Shown: in pieces, positions 22,476 through 32,278 of the stretch
Numbering within the stretch: position 1 is the stretch's first letter
Layout: every line of letters starts with the position of its first letter
Assembly (NCBI GenBank): GCA_028751875.1
Contig: CM054155.1
Location: 57,789,995 to 57,853,994 of the forward strand
DNA length: 64,000 nt
Direction: 5' to 3'
DNA from: Rapana venosa
Taxonomy: Eukaryota > Mollusca > Gastropoda > Neogastropoda > Muricidae
The notes under the pieces: model-generated
What the model was told of the DNA's origin: nothing
The model's database searches: none
What the model saw: only the letters and a program-made list of their open reading frames with translations
Position numbers and translations under genes: made by a program

Positions 22476-22750
22476 TGTGTGGGGGGGGGGGGGGGGGGGC
22501 GGTGTAGGGGGTGGTAGGTGGGGTGTTTTGGTGGGGGTTGTTTTGTGTGTGGTGCCGGGGTGGGTGGGGGGTGGATGTGGGGTGGGGGGGTTGGGGGTGA
22601 GTGGGTGGGTGGTGTTTGGTGGGGGTGGTGGTGGTGCGGATGGGTATGTGGGTAAGTGGGTTATGTTGTGGGGGGGGGGGGGAGAAGAGGTATGTGGGCG
22701 TATGTGTGGTGTGTGTTGTGTGTTATGGGTTTACTTATTTCATTAAAAAA
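22476..22750. repeat. G-rich low-complexity tract
   Basis: Poly-G and GGTGG tracts. The Gly/Val-rich plus frame has no support beyond composition. Copy 2 (38826-39102) differs by small indels near 39053-39090. Confidence 0.8.
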
Positions 22751-22754
22751 AATT

Positions 22755-22915
22755 CCATTCCTTAATATCGAGGATAATAGAACAAACATTCATGTGCTTT
22801 TTTTTCTTTTTTCACATCCAGTCGCGATGTTGTATGCGGTTGTGTCAGTTTTGTCATCTGCTCCCAATGGCCTACTCTTCCGAAAAGCGGAGCAAAGTGC
22901 TTGTGGAAGACAAAT
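22755..22915 (-). mobile_element. SINE-A fragment, 3' half
   Basis: TTAATATCGAGGATAATAGA, ATTCATGTGC, CCAGTCGCGATGTTGTATGC and CAATGGCCTACTCTTCCG are the family blocks. It is 5'-truncated. The counterpart is 39106-39267. Confidence 0.65.
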
Positions 22916-23039
22916 CACAGTGGCTTCAGCAGTCAGCCTGTCTCTGTACCTTTCAGCTAAAAACGTACAGAACTACTGGTACAGAGAGAAAGATGTTTAC
23001 TGATCAATATGTGATCGTATCTTTCCAACAAATAAGTGG

Positions 23040-23180
23040 CCGACGATTTAAGATGATGCAAGCGCTTTGATTTGAGCTTTACAAATTCAGAGCGCTATAT
23101 GAATTCCATAACATAATTATAATATTAATATTATTATTATTATTATAATTATTAATAATATTATTATATTATTATTATAT
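23040..23180 (-). repeat. Repeat D head fragment with ATT array
   Basis: AAGCGCTTTGATTTGAGC, then GCGCTATATGAATTCCATAA, then an (ATT)n array: the reverse complement of the repeat D start. The counterpart at 39392-39532 has several base differences. Confidence 0.6.
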
Positions 23181-23264
23181 ATTATCTAAAATACAAGGGT
23201 TTTCTCCGAAGGAGTTGAACGGCCACAGGCAAAGGAAGCTGTCTGAAAAGTCGAAAAAAACAGA

Positions 23265-23390
23265 CATGGACACACACCACGCACACACACATAACGCATC
23301 ACACACACACACAACCACACACTACACACACACACACAACACACAAACACAGCACACACACACACACACATACACACACACAAATCAGAA
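23265..23390. repeat. CA microsatellite
   Basis: Imperfect (CA)n. The counterpart is 39617-39742. Confidence 0.85.
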
Positions 23391-23990
23391 GTCATTAAAT
23401 AAGCACGAAAATGTTCACTCTTATACAATTCCTCTTCTTAAACCTTCGTCGTAGAATGCTCGGCGCAGAGCAACGATTGTTGTCTGTTATTGAGCTCAAG
23501 GAGTCGCGCTGGACCCGTTAGGCCCCCTGACAAATAAGGCCCAGACGCATCGGCGTAACAGTGTGCTGTTAAATACAGCTCAACTTCTCTGGCTCTTGGT
23601 CATGGCTGGTTGCCGGTACTGTGCTCTTCTGTCCTGTGTAAGAATGAGTTGAGTGCAGCGCTTTGGCTTTGTCTCTGCAAGATATAGCGCTAAATAAATT
23701 CCCCTTTATGAGTAATGTAAGATGATGTTGATATGATATTAAAATTATATTATTATTAATATTGTTGTTTTGTTGTTTGTTGTTGTTGTGTTATTATTGT
23801 TTTATTATTGTAATTATTATAATTATTATTGTTACCGTCTTTGTGGACCCTTGTTTCGTCGGTGTTTTTGTGTTCGTGTTTCTCTCTTTATGAGATGCTA
23901 TCTTCGGTTAGTTCTTTAGTTTGCTTCATTCTTGGTAGTGTTTGCCTCCCGTCCAGTCCCATTTCGTGTTTTTTTTTTGTGTGTGTGTAA
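23391..23990. repeat. Repeat D head fragment (minus) within AT-rich spacer
   Basis: AATGAGTTGAGTGCAGCGCT, then GCAAGATATAGCGCTAAATA at about 23643-23700, is the reverse complement of the repeat D head. It is followed by a TTATTA/GTT-rich stretch to 23840. The remainder is unrecognised. The counterpart is 39743-40342. Confidence 0.5.
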
Positions 23991-24480
23991 GAATGTATCT
24001 GTCTATCTATATACTATCTATGTAGTCTAACTAATCACTGTCTGTCGTTTATTCTTCTGTCTATCTGATCAAAACTGTCTGCCTATCTAACTGGTTATCT
24101 GTCTTTCAAGCTATCCATATCTGCTTTATGTTCTAACTAGTTTAACACCTGTCTGTCATCTGTCCTGTCTATCTGAATGTCTATCTACGATCATCGTATC
24201 TATCCACCCATCTTCATCCATCCATCCATCCAATCTGTCCTGCCTGTCCTGTCCAGTCTGTCTGTCTCACTCCACTCTCTCGTCACACTCCGTCTCTCCT
24301 CTCTCTTCATCTTCTCCTCTCCACGTCCCCTCCTCTCTCTCTCTCTCATCTCTCTCTATATATATATATATAAAAATATATATATAATCAATATATATAT
24401 TATATAGAAAATAGATATATATATATAATGTGTATGTGTGTGTGTGTGGTGTGTTGTGGTGTGTGTGTGTGTGTGCACGT
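23991..24480. repeat. CTAT/CTGT, CT, TA and TG simple repeats
   Basis: CTGT/CTAT tetranucleotides (24000-24270), CT (24270-24355), TA (24356-24430) and TG (24431-24475). The counterpart is 40343-40832. Confidence 0.85.
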
Positions 24481-24704
24481 GAGCGGTTCTTTAAATAAAA
24501 AAAACGAATCATAAGCAACAACCAACAGACAACAAAAAAACGATTTTTAAAACTGAAGCGTTGGCCGTTTAATTGTAAACCTTGTGAACTTGTCTCCATA
24601 ATCACAGACGGCGGGGATGGAAACAGAATGAAGGAGGGGAGATGGGGAGAGAGAGAGAGAAAGCTACTTTTCAGAAAGAAAAAGAGGATTGTCATCGACC
24701 ACAG

Positions 24705-25135
24705 AAGGCTGACTGACTGACGACTGAACTGACTTACTGACCGATTGACTGACTGACTGACCGACTGATTGATTGATTGACTGACAGACTGACTGCCTGA
24801 CTCATTGAACCTGACTGACTTACTGATTGATTGATTGATTGACTGGACTGACTGACTGCCTGACGACTGATTGACTGACTGATTGACTGACTGACTGACG
24901 GACCGACGGACGACTGACTGACTGACTGGCTGACTGCCCTGATTGACTGCAGACTGAACTGACTGACTGACTGACTGACTGACTCTTTGACTGACTGCCT
25001 TGACTGACTACCGACCGACTGACTGACTGACTGACTTACTGCACTGCCTTACTGCCTGACTGACTGACTGCCTGACTGCCTGACTGCCTGACTGCACTGA
25101 TCTGCCTGACGACTGATTGACTGACTGACGTACAA
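24705..25135. repeat. (GACT)n tetranucleotide array
   Basis: Imperfect CTGA repeats over about 430 bp, with GATT and GCCT variants. A Gln/Ser/Val-rich minus frame is a by-product. The counterpart is 41057-41487. Confidence 0.92.
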
Positions 25136-25640
25136 CCATCCATCCATTCAGCAAACAATCGAAAATGGCTGAGAGCCGACAGGAGAGGATGAAATAAGTC
25201 AACTGACCAGAGACGGGCTCAGTGTTGTTCAAAGGAAAATTGTCCGTGTCGATTTGCCCACGTAGAAGAAAGCAATTCGCAAACAGGAAACACCTCCTTT
25301 GATTCTTAGATGTTGATGGTTTTGTGGTGTGTGGTTGTTTTTTTTAGGAATTACCGTGCATCCTACTAATCTAGCAATACATATTGCTATACTCTTATAA
25401 AAAAAAACCTTTTAGTAAGAAGCGATTAATACTCTTAGGGTTTGAGTTTGGGTTGGGTTTTATTTAAACCTGTGTGAGGAATGAAGTTTCGTCAGCTATC
25501 ACTTTGCAGTGGATAGACGTGAAATGAAGCAACAACATATCAAGTTTTTTAATTCGATATTGTCCCATCTAATATTCCCCATTTCTTTATCAGTGGTTGG
25601 AGGTTCACAGATGAGGCGTGTCTGTAGCGGCTGTTTTAAA
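25136..25640. other. Spacer, no gene seen
   Basis: About 500 bases of ordinary AT-rich sequence with no recognised motif. The counterpart is 41488-41992. Confidence 0.4.
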
Positions 25641-25729
25641 AACACAACCATTAAAGGTAGCCGTCATTCCGACATCTGAGATAATGTTTAACCACCACAA
25701 CTTGCGTCCAATGCACTTTTTCCTAGTGG

Positions 25730-26373
25730 ACAGGGGTAGCCTAGGTTAGAACATTTGCGCTCGCAGACTGACGACCTGGGTTATATTTCCCGTTCCAAGG
25801 TATATTTTCCCCGTGGAGTTAACCTCAGTGCAGGAGGCACCGTGGTCGAGGTTTTAGGAGGCGGTCATCCTCGCGATCCAGAGGTCCGCGAAGTTTCGAT
25901 CCCCGCTCGGCTCGGTGTTGTGTTCTTGGGAAAACACTTTACTCCTATTTTTCCTCACATCACCCAGGTGTACAAGTGGGTACCGAAGCTCTTCTGGGTA
26001 GTATCGGGGCGACAGACTACGTCCCAGTCCCAGGGTGGTGTAAAACAATCAAGTTCTCTAACGGCTACAGAAACCGGATAAGCTCCGGCTCTATGTGGCC
26101 TTCTGGCTCGAAAGAACATACTAACCTCAGTGCAGACTCACTCCTCCCCCAAAAGTACATCGGAAGAGACTATAAACCGAGGCCGCCGTGTGCGAATGCA
26201 ATGCAGAATATCTTGCCGCACATTTTCAATACTGTTCTGCTTTTCGAAAGAGTAGGCCATTGTGTGCCTGCGTGGGAACGGATGACAAAATTGACGAAAA
26301 CTGCATACACACGAGGACTGGAAGTAAAAAACACACGAGTGCTTATTTCCATTATACTCGATAAAAAATAAAC
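25730..26373 (+). mobile_element. SINE-A, full length but split by a nested SINE-E
   Basis: The 5' part (25730-25833) has GGTTAGAACATTTGCGCTCG and the GGTATATTTTCCCCGTGGAG block. The 3' part (26122-26373) resumes inside CTCAGTGCAGACTCACTCC and runs through CCATTGTGTGCC to CACACGAGTGCTTATTTCC, with an A-rich tail. The counterpart is 42082-42725. Confidence 0.85.
25834..26121 (+). mobile_element. SINE-E, 288 bp, with a perfect 14-bp target duplication
   Basis: It has a tRNA-like head: GGTCGAGGTTTTAGGAGGCG as A-box region and GTTTCGATCCCC as B box near 25893. A module with TTGGGAAAACACTTTACTCC and CCCAGGTGTACAAGTGGGTA resembles a block found in several invertebrate SINE families. It is flanked by TAACCTCAGTGCAG at 25820-25833 and 26122-26135, identical. 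The counterpart is 42186-42473, with the duplication at 42172-42185 and 42474-42487. Confidence 0.88.
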
Positions 26374-26409
26374 AAATAATAATGTTTTGTTGTCATAATA
26401 TGTTTCTTA

Positions 26410-26648
26410 CAGACACAAATGTCCTACTCTTCTGTTAGGCAGATGGTTTTAACGAATGTGTGCAAGAAGATTTTTCTGCGTGCGTTCGCACACGGGGCTT
26501 GGTTAATAGTCTCATCCGAAGACTTTTGGGAGAGTGGAGACTGCACTGATGTTAACACCAGGGATCAAAAATCACCCTTGAACGAGTCCGAACCCGATCG
26601 TCAGATTGCGAGCGCAATGTACTGACCACTAGGCTATCCCGTCCCCCT
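26410..26648 (-). mobile_element. SINE-A copy, 3' tail missing
   Basis: On the minus strand, the head GGGGACGGGATAGCCTAGTG at 26646 with GCGCTCGCAATCTGACG and a degenerate B box is followed by the body to about 26412. The counterpart is 42762-43000. Confidence 0.75.
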
Positions 26649-26714
26649 AAGACAAAAAATGCATGCACGCCAGTGTGTGTGTTTAGACATCATCTCTTGA
26701 TGTCGGAAATGTGG

Positions 26715-26875
26715 CTAATAATAATAATAATAATAAAAAAAATAATGATGATGAGATGAATACAAATAATAATAATAAATAATAAAACAATAATAAAAAT
26801 AATTATGGAATTATTATAGCGCTGAATCTTACAAAGCAACCAAATCAAAGTGGCGCACTTTAAAAAAAATGTATG
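26715..26875 (+). repeat. ATA array and repeat D head fragment
   Basis: (AAT)n-rich sequence passes into TTATTATAGCGCTGAATCTT and AAATCAAAGTGGCGCAC, the repeat D head. The counterpart is 43067-43227. Confidence 0.55.
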
Positions 26876-26894
26876 GCGTTGTATCGTTTTTATT

Positions 26895-27160
26895 TAAATG
26901 TTGTCCATCTGTTCCCGACCGGCACACAATGGCCTCTGACTCCTATTCGAACAGCGGAACAGGATTTACGTGCGCAAGATGTTCCTTCATAGCGTTCGCC
27001 ACGGGGCCTCGGCTTATAGTCTCATCCGAATGACCTTCTGTTCGATTTTTTTTGTCAAACTGGGATGAAAGGACGAGGCTTGGGAATCGACCCAGGGACC
27101 ATCACGGTTACATGTTGGAAGGCAAACGTCTAACCCTCCCCCTCTACCTTCCTTTTTAAT
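26895..27160 (-). mobile_element. SINE-A 3' body joined to an unrelated tRNA-like head
   Basis: 26895-27030 is the SINE-A 3' half (GGCACACAATGGCC, GCGCAAGATGTTCC, GGCCTCGGCTTATAGTCTC). 27060-27160 has a different tRNA-like block with a B-box-like GGGAATCGACCC. It is either a chimeric SINE or two adjacent fragments. The counterpart is 43247-43512. Confidence 0.45.
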
Positions 27161-27492
27161 GGCTACCTTTATACAATAGGTTAAAACAGCCGCACACGGG
27201 GAAGGGCAATTTCTAGTCTACCATGCCATATCCGGACTTGAAAACAAAAAGCGAACAGTAACTCCCAGTCTCCTGCAAGAGGAAAGAACGCTCAACAGAC
27301 AACAAAACTCTCCAGAATCGCCCTAACCTGAAAGTAGGTTCTCCTCTGTGTATCAGAAAACCGAAGGGAAGCAACAGGGTGCACACCAGGCACACAACGG
27401 TCCATTCTCATATCACGCACGATTCATTTGCTTAAAGGCAGAGGAAACCCCATGGTGTGTGTGACATGTGGATGTGCGGGTAACCATCAGCC

Positions 27493-28254
27493 TCTGCCTT
27501 CTGGAGTGTCAAGATGTCCGGATATTTAAGGCATAAGCATTTTAGTGCAGACATCCCAGAAGATCCTTTTTCGTGATGATCCACGGACAACCATTTTTTA
27601 CTTCCTGATAAATCTGGCTTTTTTTCGTTAAATATGAGTGAAAGTTGTTATATTTGGCCTCTATAACAACCTCCATTAACTGCCTTGCAAGTGCACCCTA
27701 TAATCCGGGGAATACAAATTCTATATGTACCACTGCTAAGTTCATATCCTCGTTACACGGAACAACATCATATAAAATTCTTGGTATCTAACCCCAATGA
27801 CGGTATATATAACGTAGATTACTTCGAGGCAAGCTCAATTAGTTAACCTATTCACTGCGAAAATATATTTTAAATGTAAAAAGTCCGACAAATATGCCTT
27901 CTTCATCAACCACGTGACATTCTGATACCCCCCATGCTCCATAACGTGAAATAAAAGTCCAGGCCAAATCTCATTCATTGTTTTTTAAAGCACAATCTCC
28001 TGAATCATAGGTTATCATTTTAATCACTGTTAGTAAATCTAAGTTTATTTGCCACTTATTCAGCTGTGAAAAGGTTATTTATGCCTTCAAACAATAAGTG
28101 GTCAGCCAAATTTTGAACAAGAACTTCCCAAGTCAGACAAGCATACAAACCCAAAATACAAGCTAAAAACTATATCGTTTTTTGGCATGTTTTTTGCAGC
28201 TGGATATTGCAAGCAACAGGATAGTGATCTCCACTAATGTTTTAGTTCTTTCCC
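27493..28254. other. Unique spacer between duplication copies, no gene seen
   Basis: AT-rich sequence with no long open frame, repeat family or conserved motif recognised. It begins directly where the duplicated segment ends. Confidence 0.5.
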
Positions 28255-28655
28255 TTTAACTGTAGTCAAGGGAAGCTGCATTGTTTAACTTCGGTTCGAC
28301 ACCCCGGAAATTTTTCCGGGTGTTGGCGTAAGGGTGTACGTTTAGCCCTGGAAAATGTCCAGGGTGGGGCAGTCTATTGGTTAAGGAATCTGGTTTTGTT
28401 TTATATTATTTTATGTGGGGCAAGTGATTTCTCCCTACAACGGCGGGTGCCCGTCCTGGGTTGACCCCTATGGGTTGACCAGGCGTTGCTACAAGGAAAC
28501 GACAGTAAGTTGGTTTTAACACCCTGAATGGTAATACAGTATTAAAGTCTCCGGTTATAATCTGAGAATTACATTTTTTCTTGAGCTGACAGCCCTGATA
28601 TGGCCTCTGTTGGGTCGCAGGGCTATAAACAACAGGATTGATTGATTGGATTCAT
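28255..28655 (+). mobile_element. SINE-G, tRNA-headed repeat
   Basis: A consensus-quality B box GGTTCGACACC at 28293-28303 lies in a near-palindrome, ACACCCCGGAAA-TTTTTCCGGGTGT (28299-28323). A body follows with GGTGGGGCAGTCTATTGG, CGGGTGCCCGTCCTGGGTTG and TGGGTCGCAGGGCTATAAAC, and a (GATT)n-like tail at 28638-28652. Only one copy occurs in the window, so family membership rests on the Pol III boxes and the tail. Confidence 0.5.
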
Positions 28656-29435
28656 GACTCGACTATCGCATTATGCATAGAAACCAGAGCAATGAACTTA
28701 TAGTTACACTCTTAAGCTGGATGTCTGTGATTTAACGGTGATATAATTTTCCCCGGGGTCTTTTTTTTTTTTGGGGGGGGTGTTTTGTTTTACTTTTCCT
28801 TGGCTGGCAAACCCAGCATAACCTTGCGAACCGCGCGTTTTATACTAGAAAGACTGAAGCAAGCGTTGATGGTGGGGGGTGGGTTCTCTCCTCTCTCTTC
28901 ACTGAATCAGAGAAAGTGCGACTGCGATTGGTCGAAAGCCGACTGACGTCAATTCCATTTTCGACCAAATCAAATTGCGCAGTAGAAGAAGAGAAAAGCC
29001 GGATAGATGGAAAAGAAAGCTAGTTAGTCGAGACCCAACTGGATTGTAGCTTAAAGTCTGTTTTATAGGGTGGTTTACATGATTTGATATTACGTCTACT
29101 TACAAGGTAATATATTCCGTCCAGACATTACTATTACTGTCAAGAGATTAATCTTTGTACGGGCTAGTTGGAGGTTTTTTTCTCAGGAGTTGGATAAAAC
29201 TATTATCATTAACGAACTATTTCTTTTTATTGGGTTTGATTTATTTATATAGACGTATATGAATATGATATGAAGTTCGTGTTTATATTGGGAATTGGCT
29301 GGTGTACTAGGTTAAAGGACAATTTATTCAAGTCAGATTCGATTGTATGGATTCTTGATGCTTTCTATCACAAAGCCTAGACTATCATTACTTTATAGAT
29401 GGAAGAGGGAACTTGCTGACGTATCAGTTTGTATG
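28656..29435. other. Unique spacer with a CRE/CCAAT-like pair
   Basis: It contains GATTGG (inverted CCAAT) at 28926-28931 and a perfect TGACGTCA at 28944-28951 in a GC-richer 200-bp stretch (28800-29000). No open frame or splice evidence follows, so this is only a possible promoter. The rest is AT-rich and unrecognised. Confidence 0.3.
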
Positions 29436-29735
29436 ATGGGACGGAATAGCTTCAGTGGTCAGAAGCACTCCTTTCTCCCGCTAAAGTTAACAGCTGTCGA
29501 GCGAGGTTACCACACTTGGATGGTGACCGTTTGCGCGCCTTGTCTTCAGTACAGTCCCCCCAGTCACCCACTGTAAAATGTACCTGCCCTCTTTAGGGTC
29601 AGGAAGGTGAAAGCCGCGAGGGCGAGGAGATGGGCGCCGCCTCTCAACATGCTGGCCACCTGAGAAGCTGAGTGTCTACTTACGCCTCGCTCCCTTACAA
29701 CCATATAGGTCAAGGTAACACCTTTACCTTGTTAA
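29436..29735 (+). mobile_element. SINE-B copy, full length
   Basis: The head GGACGGAATAGCTTCAGTGG and TCAGAAGCACTCCTTTC are followed by GTCGAGCGAGGTTACCAC, TTGTCTTCAGTACAGTCC, GGCGAGGAGATGGGCGCCG, CGCTCCCTTACAACCATATA and the end AACACCTTTACCTTG. An open frame of 77 codons across it is fortuitous. Confidence 0.78.
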
Positions 29736-29894
29736 CATGTTATCACGCTTTGGAGGTTTTTTTCAAATGCAAAAGTGCTAAACCAGTAATCTTCTGCTAA
29801 GATAATGACATTATTACGTTGAGCCAAGTGATTTCCCCAATAAAGTATTGGCTATAAGGGATACCATACAACTGGCCACCCTGTCATATACATA

Positions 29895-29987
29895 TTGATA
29901 TCATAATTTGTCCCTGCCTTCAACAGCTGAAATCCCCACCACCCTGCCAAGTGTATGACCAGTTTTGTGTTGTGTGTGTTTGTGTGG

Positions 29988-30050
<63 letters not shown>
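29895..30050 (-). repeat. Repeat D internal fragment ending in a (TG)n array
   Basis: On the minus strand the CA array is followed by CACTTGGCAGGGTGGTGGGG, CTGTTGAAGGCAGGGACAAA, the repeat D 3' half. The TG array (29963-30050) ends exactly where the second copy of the 13.7-kb segment starts. Confidence 0.65.
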
Positions 30051-30053
<3 letters not shown>

Positions 30054-30300
30054 GTTTCATCAAAGAAGGATGATAATATAAATATCATTGGCTTTGTGCC
30101 TAGTTAAACTGTTGGAAAAATATCATTGTCCTTTTTTGTGATTTACAGTTCCGGGCAATGAAAAGTAAAAGAAGTTCTGAAAGATTGACATTTTTGACGG
30201 AATCTCATTTCTTTCTTTCAATCTTCCCTCGTCCAATTAAAGTTATAATCGAATTCTTCAACTTTAGAATACGTTTTAGGATGATATTATTCGGAAAGCT

Positions 30301-32278
30301 TGTTAAACATTAGGCGAAATTTTTGCACTGTGAAACATTTGCGCTGTTTAAACATTTGCGCTGTGAAATACTAGCTCTGTTACATTTTTGCGGTGTTCAA
30401 CATTTGCGATGCTAAACATTTACACTTAAAACATTTGCGCTGTTAAGCATTTGCGCTGTTAAGCATTTGCGGTGTAACGCTTTATTGCTGTTAAACATTA
30501 GCGCTGTTAAACATTTGAGTTGTTAAACACTTGGGTTCTTAAACATTTGTGCCGTTAAACATTTGCGCTGTTAAACATTTACGCTGTTAAACATTTGCGC
30601 TGTTAAATATTTGCAGTGTTAAACATTTGCGCTGTTAAACATTTGCGCTGGTAGACATTTCCGTTGTTAGACATTTAAAAAAAATACGCTGTTAAACATT
30701 AGCGCTGTTAAACATTTGCGGTTTAAAAACAATTGCGGTGATTTAAGAATTTTGCATTCTTTACACATGTGTGCTGTTTAAACATTTTGCGAGCTGTTAA
30801 ACATTTGCAGTGTTACAACATCTTGTTGCTGTTAAATAATCTGTGCTGATAAACAAATTGTGCTGTAAAACATTTGTTGCGATGTTAAAACATTTGCGCT
30901 GTTAATATTTTGCGCTGTTAAACCAATAGCGCTGTTAAAAAACATTTGGAGCTGTTAAACATTTGCGCTGTTAAATATTAGCGCTGTTAAACATTAGCGC
31001 TGGTTAAACATGTTTGAGCTGTTAAACATTTGCGCTGTTAAATATTTGCAGTGTTAAACATTTGCGCTGTTAAACATTTGCGCTGTTAAACATTTGCGCT
31101 GGTAGACATTTCCGTTGTTAGACTTTAAAAAAATACGCTGTTAAACATTAGCGCTGTTAAACATTTGCGGTTTTAAACAATTGCGGTGTTAAGAATTTGC
31201 ATTCTTAAACATGTGTGCTGTTAAACATTTGCGCTGTTAAACATTTGCAGTGTTAAACATTTGTGCTGTTAAATATTTGCGGTATGTTAAATACAATAAT
31301 ACGCTGTTTAAGACATTTGCGCAGTTAAACAAATGTGCTTTAGCATTAGCCGTCTGCAAAACATTTCCCCTGTTTAAACATTGCGCTGTATACAATTTCC
31401 CCTGTTAAACAATAAATACGCTGTGAAAATATATTACGCTAAAACATTTTTCGCTGTTTTAAATATTTCAATTGATTAGACATGTCCGCTGTTAAAGCAT
31501 TACGGTTAAACATTGCGATGTTAAACATTTAACGATGTAAAACATATTGCTCATAAAACATTTGCGAAGCTAGCATCTAGAACGCTTAAACATTTGCCTG
31601 GTTGTTAAACATTTGACGCTTAAACATTTTGCACTGTTAAAAATTGCGCCGTAAATATTACCTTAAACTTTTGCACTGTTAAACATTTCCTGTAAACATT
31701 TGCGCAGTTTAAACGTTTGCGCGGTTAAATATTTGCGTTTAAAAAACATTGCACAGTTAAAACATTTGCAAACCGTTACACATTTGGCGCTGTTAAACAT
31801 TTGCGGCTGTAAACATTTATGCTTAAACCATTTTCGATGTTAAATATTTGTGCTGTAAAACATTTTGCGATGTGTAAACATTAACGTCAAAACAATTTTT
31901 TGTGTTTAAAATATGCGCTATTAAACTTGCCCCCGTTTTAAAAAACATTTTGTCAAACTGATTGAACATTTGCACTGTTAAACATTTACGCTTAAACGTT
32001 TACGACAGCAGTTAAACTTTTTACGCTGTAATCTTTACTGCCTGTTGAACCATTGCGATGTTAAACATTTACGCTGTTAAACATTAGCGCTGTAAAACAT
32101 TTCCGTGTTAATCAATTACGCTTAGACATTTGCGCTTAAACATTTTGCGCTTAAACATTAGTACTTTAGTCTTTTGGAGCTGTATAACATTACGCGTTAA
32201 AACCTTTGCGCTGTTAAACATTTGCGCTGCAAACATATTCGCTGCTAAACATTGTCGGTAGTGAAACATTTGCAAAAG
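30301..32278 (+). repeat. 16-bp minisatellite, copy 2
   Basis: Same monomer as at 14001. Here 30480-30680 is regular where copy 1 is corrupted, and 30720-31020 is corrupted where copy 1 is regular. From about 31394 on, both copies share the same irregular monomers. Confidence 0.93.

Larger units (their letters stand above)
13757..27492 (+). repeat. 13.7-kb duplicated segment, copy 1
   Basis: The segment recurs in direct orientation at 30051-43844. The left edge is at AAGTTTTCAATCAAAGAAGG here and AAGTTTCATCAAAGAAGG in copy 2. The right edge is after GGTAACCATCAGCC in both. Offset is 16,294 at the left edge, about 16,347-16,350 in the middle, and a constant 16,352 from about 23,180 to the end. 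The last 4 kb therefore aligns without net indels, including homopolymers and microsatellites. Differences cluster in the minisatellite, near 17,400-17,560, near 22,700 and near 23,050-23,090. Confidence 0.93.

Noticed and set aside
24267..24695. 142-codon minus frame (also at 40619-41047)
   Set aside because: Most of it covers TA, TG and CT arrays, and the remaining part has no domain or start context.
25008..25232. Gln/Ser/Val repeat protein (also at 41360-41584)
   Set aside because: It is produced by the GACT tetranucleotide array.
25755..26371. Overlapping 108- and 131-codon frames
   Set aside because: They lie wholly in SINE-A and nested SINE-E sequence.
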